A DNA stretch of 62,941 nt from assembly GCA_014377445.1 (NCBI GenBank), contig JACMPP010000004.1, positions 1 to 62,941 on the forward strand, given 5' to 3'. Source of the stretch: Oligoflexus sp. (lineage in GTDB: Bacteria > Bdellovibrionota_B > Oligoflexia > Oligoflexales > Oligoflexaceae). This document shows positions 16,977 through 25,852 of this stretch, piece after piece. Numbering within the stretch: the first letter of the stretch is position 1; every line of letters begins with the position of its first letter. The notes under the pieces are model-generated. The model worked only from the letters and a program-made list of their open reading frames with translations. It was not told the origin of the DNA and made no database searches. A program made the translations under genes and the position numbers.

Positions 16977-18401
16977 TTATTTTTTAGGGGCCTTGACCTC
17001 GGTCTTGGCTTTGGTTTTAGGCTCTTTTGTATTCTTCTCTACTTTAACGTCCTTTACTTCATTCGATTCCTTCGCTTCGTTGGCGTGATTCACTTCGGTC
17101 GGCACCGTGTCCCTGTGATCGAGAGCGTTGAAGCCGTCGTCCACTTTCACTTCCTCTTTAGGTGCTTCCACGACCGGTGCCTGTTCTTCGTCATTAATGA
17201 AATAGACTTCTTCTACATTCATATTCGCAGGAATTTTTTCGACCTTGATATCCTGAGCGCTGACTTTGGCCCGTGGGGGTGCCACCACGAGAACAGCCAC
17301 TTCAGACATGGCCTTATCGTAGGCTTGTTTGGTACTGGCAACTGCCGGAGCGACTGTGAGCGTTGTCTGGGCAAAGTCTTTGGTCATGGCATCCGCATCA
17401 TGCAGACCGGCAATCAGATACATATCGTTGGTTTCATTGCGATGGGCGGCCAACTGCATCAAAATCAGGTGGCGTGACTTTTGATCGACAACTCGCAAAG
17501 CCTGGCGCATGACATGAGCCGTGACATCGGTGTAGTTGTTTTTAAAGCGACGAAAGTAATTGCGTACTAGATCCGGACGCGCATCACCGATGGCCGCATG
17601 CATGCTATCCGTATCAATCGGAATGCCCTGCTCGGCGATCCCGAGGAGCGCTTCCATTCGGGTCCAGAACTTGGGTTGAGCAAGCGCTTCATAGAGAATG
17701 GCTACGCTGCCATCCATCTTTGCTTTGCGCATATCTTCGACGGATTTATAGCGTTGATAACTGAAAGGATGGGCCAGGCCGCCTCGCCAGGCCTCGGTTT
17801 GTTGCGTGGTGATGGGTGCGGGGGTTTCACTGAGTGCGGCGACCGGGTTGGGCAATTTCCAATAGGGATTGCCTGGTATTTCTTGAACGACGCTCGTTTC
17901 AACTTTGGCTTTATCCAAGGCAGCCTTCGTCTCGGCTGGGGTTTTCCCCTCGCCGCCTGCCTGAGCACTGACCGCTGCCTCTTTGCCTTTCGCATCCGCT
18001 TCAGCCGAAAGATCCGCCGAAGCTTCAGCGGCTGTGTCTTCGGCAGGCGCGCCATCTCCGAAGAGGGAATCTCCTAGATAGAGAAAAGCTCCAACGCCGA
18101 TGACGATCAGCAACAGGACAGCCAGGATCATGATGTTCCGGTTGCCTGATTGCCCCTTGATTGGCCCCAGGATCTCCGAGAAGCGCGTCAGGGTTGAGGA
18201 GAAGTAAGAACTATCCTCCACCCGCTGTGTGCCTTCAGATGGTCGCGACCTACCGATATACGGCGTTTCCGACAAGCCCCCGTATTGCGGATTATAATGA
18301 AGGGCCTTATTCTTGGTCTTCTCGCCCGGACCGGCCATACCGATCGGATTTGGGAGATCACCAATGTCATCCAGGCTTATTGATTTCACTGACTCGTTCA
18401 T
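16977..18401 (-). CDS. single-pass membrane protein with HEAT-like helices
   Basis: The product (about 474 aa from ATG 18401; alternative starts at 18407 and TTG 18422) has a hydrophilic N-terminal region of about 85 residues, one transmembrane helix (IMILAVLLLIVIGVGAFLYL), then an Ala/Glu-rich linker and a helical domain (about 200-370, with QPKFWTRMEALLGIAEQG and RQALRVVDQKSRHLILMQLA). The C-terminus is low complexity and Lys/Glu-rich. Orientation is probably N-in with the bulk in the periplasm. The function is unknown. A helical-repeat scaffold is a guess from the pattern. Confidence 0.6.
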   Translation of the reverse strand: MNESVKSISLDDIGDLPNPIGMAGPGEKTKNKALHYNPQYGGLSETPYIGRSRPSEGTQRVEDSSYFSSTLTRFSEILGPIKGQSGNRNIMILAVLLLIVIGVGAFLYLGDSLFGDGAPAEDTAAEASADLSAEADAKGKEAAVSAQAGGEGKTPAETKAALDKAKVETSVVQEIPGNPYWKLPNPVAALSETPAPITTQQTEAWRGGLAHPFSYQRYKSVEDMRKAKMDGSVAILYEALAQPKFWTRMEALLGIAEQGIPIDTDSMHAAIGDARPDLVRNYFRRFKNNYTDVTAHVMRQALRVVDQKSRHLILMQLAAHRNETNDMYLIAGLHDADAMTKDFAQTTLTVAPAVASTKQAYDKAMSEVAVLVVAPPRAKVSAQDIKVEKIPANMNVEEVYFINDEEQAPVVEAPKEEVKVDDGFNALDHRDTVPTEVNHANEAKESNEVKDVKVEKNTKEPKTKAKTEVKAPKK

Positions 18402-18596
18402 AATCATCTCGCTGCGAGGCAAATATTGCTTCGTGCATCGTCATTATGAGCCTGTGACTTGAGTAGGCGATTTGGAATAATGACAAAAGCTAGGACTTTG
18501 CCCATCCATCTCAATATTTTCATTTATGACATAGTTTTGTGAGGTGTTTACATTGTCGGCAGGGTATTTAAGTTACGGTTGGCAGAAACGTCCGAA

Positions 18597-18700
18597 TTGC
18601 GTATAAGAAGTCCTTGAATTTTGAGGATTCTATGGTAATCAATCATCCTCCCGTGCTCTAGTGCGTGCACTAGTACATGATCATTTATTCTTATACGCAA
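18597..18700 (+). promoter_or_regulatory. structured 5' leader of fusA, three-way junction
   Basis: A 13-bp perfect closing stem pairs 18597-18609 (TTGCGTATAAGAA) with 18688-18700 (TTCTTATACGCAA). It encloses two hairpins: GAGGAT (18623-18628) with ATCCTC (18645-18650), and CTAGTG (18658-18663) with CACTAG (18668-18673) around a CGTG tetraloop. The closing stem ends exactly at the AAAGG ribosome site (18699-18703) of fusA, whose ATG is at 18714. The arrangement is that of a cis-regulatory RNA able to hide or expose the ribosome site. No known riboswitch motif is recognised. The pairings are seen; the regulatory role is inferred. Confidence 0.55.
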
Positions 18701-18713
18701 AGGTTCATATTCC

Positions 18714-20819
18714 ATGAAACTTGAAAGCCTCAGGAACATTGGTATATCCGCCCACATCGACTCAGGTAAGACGACTCTTTCCGAGCGTATCCTGTTCTAC
18801 GGTGGCAAGATCCACAAGATTGAGGAAGTTCGTGGCGGCGGCGACGGCGCGACGATGGACCACATGGAACTTGAAAAAGAGCGCGGGATTACGATCACAT
18901 CCGCTGCGACGACTCTGTTTTGGGACAACCATACGATCAACCTCATCGACACACCAGGCCACGTTGACTTCACAGTTGAAGTTGAACGTTCTTTGCGTGT
19001 TCTGGACGGCGCTGTCCTAGTACTCTGCGGTGTTGCCGGCGTTCAGTCCCAGTCGATCACCGTTGACCGTCAGATGAAACGTTACAACGTTCCAGCTCTC
19101 GCCTTTGTCAACAAACTCGACCGTTCGGGCGCCAACCCGATCCGCGTTGCTAACGCTTTGCGTGACAAGCTCTCGCACAACACAGTTATCATGCAGTATC
19201 CAATCGGCGCTGAAGCTGATTACGAAGGCGCAGTCGACTTGATTACACGTCGCGCGACTTACTACGACGGTGCCAAAGGCGAGATTGTTCGTTACGGCGA
19301 AGTCCCCGCTAACCTCGTTGACGAAGTCGAGAAATATCGCGCAATGATGCTCGATAGCATCTCCATGTTCAGCGATGAGATGACCGAACTTCTTCTCGAC
19401 GAGAAAGTTGTTCCAGACGACCTGATCCACGAGACGATCAAAAAAGCGGTTCACGCTCGCAAGATCACTCCTGTGTTCATGGGCACTGCGTACCGTAACA
19501 AAGGTGTTCAAGCTCTACTCGACGCTGTTATCCGTTATTTGCCGAGCCCTATGGATCGCCAATACTGGGGTAACGACAACGAGAAGAACGAAAAAGTCGA
19601 AGTCTTCCCAGATCCTAAGAAACCATTGTGCGCGATGGCTTTCAAAATCGCTGACGAGAACTTCGGCCAGTTGACTTATACCCGCGTTTACCAGGGTACG
19701 CTGAAAAAAGGCGAAACCTACTACAACCCACGCATGGGCAAGTCTCAGCGTGTCGGTCGTCTCGTGCGTATGCACAGTAACGACCGTGAAGATGTTGATT
19801 TCGCGGAAGCGGGCGACATCATCGCGATGGTTGGTGTTGAGTGTGCTTCAGGCGATACCTATTGCTCTGAAGGTATCAACGTCACCATGGAAAAAATGTT
19901 CGTTCCTGAGCCCGTTATCGAGCTCGCGATCAAACCAGCGAAACAAGAAGACCTTGTTAAGCTTTCCAAAGCGCTTAACCGCTTCATGAAAGAAGATCCC
20001 ACCTTCCGCGTTTCTGTCGACAAAGAGTCGAACGAGACACGTATCGCAGGTATGGGTGAGCTTCACCTTGAGATCTATGTTGAACGTATGCGCCGCGAAT
20101 ACAAAGCGAACGTCATCGTCGGTCAACCCAAAGTTAACTATCGTGAAGCTCCTACACAAGGCGCTAAATTCGATTACAAACACAAGAAACAAACCGGTGG
20201 TTCTGGTCAGTACGGCCACGTCGTTGGTGAGTTGAATGTGAACGATACGCCGAAGAGCGATGAAGATTCCCATGAGTTTTTGAACTCCACCGTGGGTGGT
20301 TCAATTCCTAAGGAGTACATCCCAGGCGTTGAAAAAGGCTACCGTGAGTCTTTGGACAAAGGTCCACTCGCCGGCTTTAAAGTAATCAATACTCGCTTTG
20401 AATTGAAAGACGGTACTTTCCACGCAGTCGACTCCTCGGAGATGGCGTTTAAAGTTGCTGCTCGACAAGCTTTCAAACAAGCGTTCCTGGAAGCGAAACC
20501 AGTTATCCTTGAGCCGATCATGCGCGTTGAAGCCGAAACTCCTATGGAGTTCCAAGGTCCTGTACAGGGCGACCTTTCTTCTCGCCGCGGTATGCTCCTC
20601 GGTTCTGACATTCGTGATGAGTACGCAGTCATCATCGCTGAAGTTCCTTTGAGCGAGATGTTCGGTTACTCAACTGACCTTCGGTCGAAAACCCAAGGTA
20701 AAGCGACTTTCTCCATGGAATTCGCTGCTTACCGTCCGGTTCCTTCTTCGATCCAGGAACAACTGGTCAAGAAGTACCGTGATGACAAAGCCAAAGGCGG
20801 CAACAAAGACGACGAATAA
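18714..20819 (+). CDS. fusA: elongation factor G, spd type
   Basis: EF-G drives tRNA-mRNA translocation and, in some forms, ribosome recycling. The 701-aa protein has the GTP-binding motifs AHIDSGKTT (residues 13-21), ERGIT, DTPGH and NKLD, then the family domains II to V through to a C-terminal FGYSTDLRSKTQGKATF. The AHIDSGKT P-loop (AHIDAGKT in most bacterial EF-G) and the RGGGDGATMDHMELE segment are features of the spd/mitochondrial EFG1 group. It is not in a str operon with rpsL, rpsG or tuf. It stands alone with a structured leader and a terminator. Another EF-G may exist elsewhere in the genome. Confidence 0.93.
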   Translation: MKLESLRNIGISAHIDSGKTTLSERILFYGGKIHKIEEVRGGGDGATMDHMELEKERGITITSAATTLFWDNHTINLIDTPGHVDFTVEVERSLRVLDGAVLVLCGVAGVQSQSITVDRQMKRYNVPALAFVNKLDRSGANPIRVANALRDKLSHNTVIMQYPIGAEADYEGAVDLITRRATYYDGAKGEIVRYGEVPANLVDEVEKYRAMMLDSISMFSDEMTELLLDEKVVPDDLIHETIKKAVHARKITPVFMGTAYRNKGVQALLDAVIRYLPSPMDRQYWGNDNEKNEKVEVFPDPKKPLCAMAFKIADENFGQLTYTRVYQGTLKKGETYYNPRMGKSQRVGRLVRMHSNDREDVDFAEAGDIIAMVGVECASGDTYCSEGINVTMEKMFVPEPVIELAIKPAKQEDLVKLSKALNRFMKEDPTFRVSVDKESNETRIAGMGELHLEIYVERMRREYKANVIVGQPKVNYREAPTQGAKFDYKHKKQTGGSGQYGHVVGELNVNDTPKSDEDSHEFLNSTVGGSIPKEYIPGVEKGYRESLDKGPLAGFKVINTRFELKDGTFHAVDSSEMAFKVAARQAFKQAFLEAKPVILEPIMRVEAETPMEFQGPVQGDLSSRRGMLLGSDIRDEYAVIIAEVPLSEMFGYSTDLRSKTQGKATFSMEFAAYRPVPSSIQEQLVKKYRDDKAKGGNKDDE

Positions 20820-20859
20820 TAAGTTTAGATTTTCCTATTCTTTATGGACTCTTGAAAGG

Positions 20860-20887
20860 GAGACTCCTCACGGGGTCTCTTTTTTTT
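20860..20887 (+). terminator. fusA terminator
   Basis: GAGACTCC and GGGGTCTC pair (one G-T) around TCAC, followed by eight T residues. Confidence 0.88.
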
Positions 20888-20983
20888 GTTTAGTTTGGGG
20901 GAGGCTTCTACCGAGGAGTAAGAATCAGCAAACGTCATTCAGGATGATAGACGTTTGGCTTACATAGGAAAGGAAGATCCAGG

Positions 20984-21157
20984 ATGGATACAACTTCAAA
21001 GAAACCCGTGCTGCACCTCGTCAAGGACGAAGCTTGCGAGACAGCCCCCCAAACAGGGGAAGCTGCGATCAAACCCAAAAGCGCGTTTGCTCGCCAACTC
21101 ACGTCTTTCGCTGATGATCTCGATGCGCAAATAGCACTGCTCCTCGCCCAGGACTAA
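20984..21157 (+). CDS. 57-aa hypothetical protein
   Basis: The short frame starts MDTTSKKPVLHLVKD and ends FADDLDAQIALLLAQD. It is soluble and amphipathic, with a helical C-terminal half and a basic KPKSAFARQ middle. GGAAAGGA about 10-15 nt upstream is a good ribosome site. No family is recognised. It stands alone between fusA and the RDD genes, and its codon use resembles the neighbours. Confidence 0.55.
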   Translation: MDTTSKKPVLHLVKDEACETAPQTGEAAIKPKSAFARQLTSFADDLDAQIALLLAQD

Positions 21158-21295
21158 GAACCTTAGCGGAATTCCAGGCGAAGTCCGCGAGTCTCAACCC
21201 CCCGTATCGTCAATTCAAAGTCGCAGACATCCAATATCCATTAAACATTTTGAGTGAGCCGACCGAGCATTCCCAAGACGCAAACTTGGAATATT

Positions 21296-22156
21296 ATGAC
21301 AAAAAATACTTCTCATCAGAATTCAAACGCTTTGACTCAGGACGCTTACGCGGGAGTCAAAGTCCAGATTCAGCCAGCCACAGTCTTGAGACGAGCGCTC
21401 GCCTATTGCATCGACTTGGGTTTTGCTGGGGTTCTTTGTTACATCATGATGTTCGTCGCATTTATCTTGATCAGTGGAATGATCGGTTTTGCAGCCGTGG
21501 AGAAGGGAAAAGACTTCTCGCTCCCCAAATATGTCACAGAAAAGATTATGCATCCGGCGGCCGGAGACTGGCTCGTCCTTATCGTTCTGCTGGGCATGCT
21601 TCTCCTTCTTCTTCTCGTCAATCACGGCTATTTCATCTGGCATGAATTCAAAAAGGGAACAACTCCCGGCAAGCGCTTCATGGGGCTGAAAGTGATCTCG
21701 CTCGATGGCGGTAAACTCACACTCAAACAATGCATCGGCCGAGAAGCCCTTCGCTACATCGACTGCACACTCTTTATTCCCGGTATTTTAACGATTATGT
21801 TGACCGAGAAAAAGCAGCGTTTGGGCGATCTTTTTGCAGGCACAATCGTCGTCTATTCGCGCGCCCTCGAAAACGAAATACACTACCTCTATCTCTCGCG
21901 GGAAAATTTCCTATTGATCGAGAGTCAGGTGAGTGTGGGTTATTATTCGGAAGAGGACGAGGTAAAATGCATGCATTTTGCCTATCAATATCTCGGTCGA
22001 AAAATTCAATTCGATCAGGCGACTCTCGAGAAATGGGAAAATTTTGCGGACGCACTCGTCACGGCCAATGATGACTTTTCCCTGGACCCCCAAGATAAGT
22101 TTCTCTTTGTCGCGGAATTATTCCGACAAAAATCTATAGCTAGGAAACCAGCATGA
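21296..22156 (+). CDS. RDD-family membrane protein with C-terminal extension
   Basis: The 286-aa protein has an RDD domain: LRRALAYCIDLGFAGVLCY with Arg and Asp in the first helix, two further helices (about 55-80 and 95-120), TTPGKRFMGLKV, and a final LGDLFAGTIVV. After about residue 185 comes a soluble acidic tail unusual for the family. ATG 21296 is taken because the in-frame GTG at 21254 has a weak ribosome site, but either is possible. The stop overlaps the next start (ATGA). RDD proteins are common partners of DUF58/MoxR genes; some may transport ions. The role here is inferred only. Confidence 0.75.
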   Translation: MTKNTSHQNSNALTQDAYAGVKVQIQPATVLRRALAYCIDLGFAGVLCYIMMFVAFILISGMIGFAAVEKGKDFSLPKYVTEKIMHPAAGDWLVLIVLLGMLLLLLLVNHGYFIWHEFKKGTTPGKRFMGLKVISLDGGKLTLKQCIGREALRYIDCTLFIPGILTIMLTEKKQRLGDLFAGTIVVYSRALENEIHYLYLSRENFLLIESQVSVGYYSEEDEVKCMHFAYQYLGRKIQFDQATLEKWENFADALVTANDDFSLDPQDKFLFVAELFRQKSIARKPA

Positions 22157-22623
22157 ACCAACCCCTATCAGCTCCACCCCGTTTTGCGAGTCCTGATGCC
22201 AAAAAAATTGAACCGGCAGGCTTTGGCATTCGTTTTCTCGCGAATATCATCGACGGGATTATCCTTGGTGTCATGACCCTGCCTATTTCTCTCGTCTTCG
22301 GGCGCTTTCAGAACAAGGCTCATCCCTCGATCAAACTGACTATTTTGAGCAATCTCATACTTCTGATCTTGGCAGGTTTTTATTACGCTTATTTCTACAG
22401 TAAGAAAGGCGCTTCGCCGGGCAAATCGATGTTGAATCTGAGAGTCGTTGATTTCAACACGGGCACGAACCCATCCTTCCAGACAGCGTTTATTCGAGAC
22501 ACGATAGGCAAGCTCCTCAGTGCCGTCGTGCTGATGGGTGGCTACGTGATCGTCTTGTTTCGATCGGACAAACGAGCCATGCACGACTTGATTTCAGACA
22601 CTCAGGTTATTCGCCTCAAATGA
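22153..22623 (+). CDS. RDD-family membrane protein
   Basis: The 156-aa protein has the RDD pattern: GFGIRFLANIIDGIILGV, a middle helix (LSNLILLILAGFYYAYFY), ASPGKSMLNLRVVD, a third helix (VVLMGGYVIVLF) and RAMHDLISDTQVI. It is shorter than the upstream paralogue and lacks its soluble tail. It overlaps both neighbours by 4 nt (ATGA), so the three genes RDD-RDD-SpoIIM are translationally coupled. Confidence 0.82.
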   Translation: MNQPLSAPPRFASPDAKKIEPAGFGIRFLANIIDGIILGVMTLPISLVFGRFQNKAHPSIKLTILSNLILLILAGFYYAYFYSKKGASPGKSMLNLRVVDFNTGTNPSFQTAFIRDTIGKLLSAVVLMGGYVIVLFRSDKRAMHDLISDTQVIRLK

Positions 22624-23585
22624 ACAAAAAGCTCCTGGCGAAAGCACGCCGAACCATAAGCGAAATGAAAGAGGCCAGGACGGATCTAACCCATCCGGAC
22701 CCGGCTCGTCATCGGCTTGCCGATTGCTTTCGTTATGTGGTCCAGTTCGAGCAATTAGCCGGACTTGTCTATCAGGCAAGGAAAGTCCAAAAGAGTGAAG
22801 GCATGGAAAGTGGACTCGAGGAGGAGTTGTCCGAATCTTTTCACACACTCCTCTCGCTTCAGGCTGCTCCTGTTGAAACCAGTCTCTACGCGCGTTGGAT
22901 ACGGGACTATCGCCTCGCTTGGCGCAAGAATCTCCCGCTATTCACGATAACCACGATGTTATTTTTGGGAAGTCTGGTCATCGGTTGGTTCTGTGCTGTC
23001 CAGCGTCCTGAGTATGCAAGTCTTCTGATAGGACAGCACATGCAGGAGCGGGTCATTTCCAGTTCGCCCTGGTTTAAGGAACTCAATGACAACCCACTCC
23101 TGGGTGGCGTTCAGATCGCTTTGAATAATATCGCCGTCTCCATGAAAATGTTTGCCGGCGGCTGTCTCCTCGGCATCGGCGGCATCCTGCTTCTCATCTA
23201 CAACGGTATTCAATTCGGTTCTGTCTTCGGCTTTTGTTACCTCTACAAATTCGACAAGGAGCTATTGGAGTTTGTGTTGAGCCACGGGCCACTCGAACTC
23301 AGTATCATTGTCGCTTCCGCCTTTTGTGGTATGCTCGTCGGCAAAGTCTTTCTTTCCTGGCCCTTGCGTAACCTCAGCGATCGCGCGTCTAAAGCGGGAT
23401 CTGTAGCCTTCACGGTCCTACTTGGGATCCTCCCCTGGTTAGTCTTGGCCGCTAGCTTTGAAGCCTTCGTCAGCCCAAGCGCCCAGTTCAGCATCTCTTT
23501 CAAGATCACGGCCGGCATCGTTCTCGCCCTTTGCTTTTGGGTCTGGACGTTTTGGCCAGTCTCAGATCAAGAGCGAATCCCTTAA
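22620..23585 (+). CDS. SpoIIM-family (DUF95) membrane protein
   Basis: The 321-aa protein has an N-terminal soluble helical region (1-100) and five or six transmembrane helices, including LPLFTITTMLFLGSLVIGWF, the family hallmark ALNNIAVSMKMFAGGCLLGIGGILLLIYNG and GPLELSIIVASAFCGMLVG. SpoIIM relatives in non-sporulating bacteria cluster with RDD, DUF58 and MoxR genes, as here. The 3' end overlaps the convergent DUF58 gene by 24 bp. No sporulation role is implied. Confidence 0.8.
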   Translation: MNKKLLAKARRTISEMKEARTDLTHPDPARHRLADCFRYVVQFEQLAGLVYQARKVQKSEGMESGLEEELSESFHTLLSLQAAPVETSLYARWIRDYRLAWRKNLPLFTITTMLFLGSLVIGWFCAVQRPEYASLLIGQHMQERVISSSPWFKELNDNPLLGGVQIALNNIAVSMKMFAGGCLLGIGGILLLIYNGIQFGSVFGFCYLYKFDKELLEFVLSHGPLELSIIVASAFCGMLVGKVFLSWPLRNLSDRASKAGSVAFTVLLGILPWLVLAASFEAFVSPSAQFSISFKITAGIVLALCFWVWTFWPVSDQERIP

Positions 23586-24908
23586 GCGCATATAGAGCTT
23601 CGAACTCATATCCAGCCAGAAATGCTCCGGACACAGGACAGCTCCGCTTCTTATCTGAATCATCCTCTGAGCAAATTCCTGAAACTCCTGCTCCAGCCAA
23701 TAAACATAGACATCCTTGGCCCAGGCGTCCCCGCTGTTGACGACTGGGACGGGTAGGATCTCATTCTGACGAAAGTCGGATTCTTTATCGAGGATACCCA
23801 TGGTCATCGAAAGGTGTTTCCCCGCGATCTGACGCATGGCCTTGAGCAATTCCGTCTGAACCGCAGGCCTCGCGATATCGCTCAAAATCAAAACGATGCA
23901 TCTCTGTTGATCGATATGAGACAGCGCCTCGCCGATGAGATTGTAATCACTCTCCACATCCTCCGCGATCAGCTGCCCCTCAAGATCGAGAATCTCGCGA
24001 ATCCCCCGAATAGAGCGAATGTTCTTTCGTATGACGACTATATCCTGATTAAAGGCAAAGAAACTCACCTTGTCATTGGCGGCGATCGCCTTTTGCAAAA
24101 GGGCGATGATGCCCTCGAGATAGTAATGGGTCTTCTGCGAACCGTTCATCAATCCCGTAAGCGAACGTCCCAGATCAAGACCGATCACCAAGTGATGCTG
24201 GATAAGGGAGTCGTATTCCCGAATCATGAGTTGACCCTTTTTCGCCGATTTGCGCGGGTCAATATTTCGTATGTCGTCCTCATGCCGGTATTCCCGAATC
24301 GAGTGAAACTGATCTCTCGATCTTTGCTTCAAAAGCTGCCTTGATCCATGAAAGAGGCTCTGCAATCGCTGGAGGGCCGCTGCCAAATGCTCCGGGGGGA
24401 CCTTGGCCAGAGAAGGTTTGCAATGAACAGGCAGCGGTGCGACAGAAATTTCAAGAAGCTGTTTCCAAAACGCAGCGCGCGAGACCACCAGGACAAAAAC
24501 AGACGAAATCGTTTCCTGTCCGAGTTGAAAGCCTGAAACGTTCTGATGAATGATCGTCTGCCGGAAATCGGCACCCAGCGGGACAGCCTCATGGTTCGAG
24601 CGATAGAGAGGCAGGAAGGGAAAATGAAAGGTCACCTTCGCCACCTGTCTGAATTCTGCGAGTCCCAGTTGCCAGGTCCAGACTTGTTTTTCATGGAGCC
24701 TGATCGTGCTTTGCCCCTTGAAGGTTATGGACCACTCCTCTCGCCGGGGAAGGCGTTTACGATCCCAATAGAGAAGCAGACCGATGCAGGGTATGGCCGC
24801 GGCGTAGAGCCAGAGCGCAGGCCCGTAGAGAAGCGCTACCGTACCGAGCAGCTGCCAGGCTCCGAGCAGTGCAAAGGCCTTTCCACTCAGGTAGGTTTTT
24901 TTCTTCAT
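23562..24908 (-). CDS. DUF58 protein with vWA-like domain
   Basis: The 448-aa protein has two N-terminal transmembrane helices (about residues 8-48) and then the DUF58 hallmark YRHEDDIRNIDPRKSAKKG near residue 210. A von Willebrand A-like domain follows, with the metal-site-like DLGRS (in VIGLDLGRSLTG) and a strand VLILSDIARP. It is the last gene of the minus-strand operon after MoxR, which is presumed to chaperone it. It overlaps the convergent SpoIIM gene by 24 bp. The MoxR gene stop and its ATG overlap. Confidence 0.82.
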   Translation of the reverse strand: MKKKTYLSGKAFALLGAWQLLGTVALLYGPALWLYAAAIPCIGLLLYWDRKRLPRREEWSITFKGQSTIRLHEKQVWTWQLGLAEFRQVAKVTFHFPFLPLYRSNHEAVPLGADFRQTIIHQNVSGFQLGQETISSVFVLVVSRAAFWKQLLEISVAPLPVHCKPSLAKVPPEHLAAALQRLQSLFHGSRQLLKQRSRDQFHSIREYRHEDDIRNIDPRKSAKKGQLMIREYDSLIQHHLVIGLDLGRSLTGLMNGSQKTHYYLEGIIALLQKAIAANDKVSFFAFNQDIVVIRKNIRSIRGIREILDLEGQLIAEDVESDYNLIGEALSHIDQQRCIVLILSDIARPAVQTELLKAMRQIAGKHLSMTMGILDKESDFRQNEILPVPVVNSGDAWAKDVYVYWLEQEFQEFAQRMIQIRSGAVLCPEHFWLDMSSKLYMRLRDSLLI

Positions 24909-25852
24909 TTGGGAAATTCAACTTTCAGGAGCAGGCTCGCGATGACGTCCTCGGGAGTCGTTCCATTGATGAGTGCCTCGGTTGACAATCGAATTCTGTG
25001 CCCCAGGACATAGGGTGTAAGAGTCTTTATATCGTCAACGATGACAAAGCTCCGCCCCTCAATCAAGGCCAGAACCCGAGCCGCCCGCATGAGGGACAAA
25101 CCACCCCGGACACTCGCGCCCATGGCGATAGCGGGGTCCCTGCGGGTTTCGTGCAGGAGACCAGCAACATAGCGAAGGAGGCTCTCCGAGACTTCCACAG
25201 CTTCAATTCCCAGGTCGATCGACGCTTTCTTATCGGCGGGAAGGGCGTTGATCGAAGGGGTGCTTAGCGCCTGCCGTAGTCCGACGGCAATGATTTGCAT
25301 ATCTTCGGCTATGGAATAATGTTGGAGCGGAATCTTGAAGAGAAAACGGTCGGTCTGTGCTTCCGGAAGAGGAAAGGTTCCTTCAAAATCGAGACTGTTT
25401 TGGGTGGCAATGACGAAAAAGTCAGGGCTGAGAAGCCTCGTCTCCCCGTCGATGGTCACCTGTCTTTCCTCCATAGCTTCGAGTAAAGCCGATTGGGTGC
25501 GGGGAGGACAACGGTTGATCTCATCGGCGAGGAGAATATCGGTGAACAGAGGACCCGGCAGGAACGAATAATTGTTGGACGTCTGCGAATAGATATTGCT
25601 GCCGATGATATCGCTTGGCAGGAGATCACTGGTAAATTGAACCCGGCGCATCGTTCGTCCCAGCGCAGCCGAGAAAAGCCTGGCGGCGGCTGTTTTCCCA
25701 ACTCCGGGGGGCCCTTCCAAAAGCACATGACCCCTGGCAAACCAGGCCACGGTCATGAGTTTGAGGAGCTTGTGCTGACCCACGAGATGCGAGTTCTCAA
25801 GTTGTTCGAGTATGAGATGAAAAGATCGCGTCAGTTCAGTTGGCTGGATCAT
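24905..25852 (-). CDS. MoxR-family AAA+ ATPase
   Basis: The 315-aa ATPase has Walker A GPPGVGKTAAARL near residue 44, Walker B ILLADEINRCPP near 108, sensor-1 FFVIATQNS, and a C-terminal lid with RAARVLALIEGRSFV. MoxR proteins act as chaperone-like ATPases that mature vWA-domain proteins, here most likely the DUF58 protein whose ATG overlaps its stop (ATGA). Its start lies within the end of the DUF4350 gene (17-nt overlap). Confidence 0.88.
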   Translation of the reverse strand: MIQPTELTRSFHLILEQLENSHLVGQHKLLKLMTVAWFARGHVLLEGPPGVGKTAAARLFSAALGRTMRRVQFTSDLLPSDIIGSNIYSQTSNNYSFLPGPLFTDILLADEINRCPPRTQSALLEAMEERQVTIDGETRLLSPDFFVIATQNSLDFEGTFPLPEAQTDRFLFKIPLQHYSIAEDMQIIAVGLRQALSTPSINALPADKKASIDLGIEAVEVSESLLRYVAGLLHETRRDPAIAMGASVRGGLSLMRAARVLALIEGRSFVIVDDIKTLTPYVLGHRIRLSTEALINGTTPEDVIASLLLKVEFPK

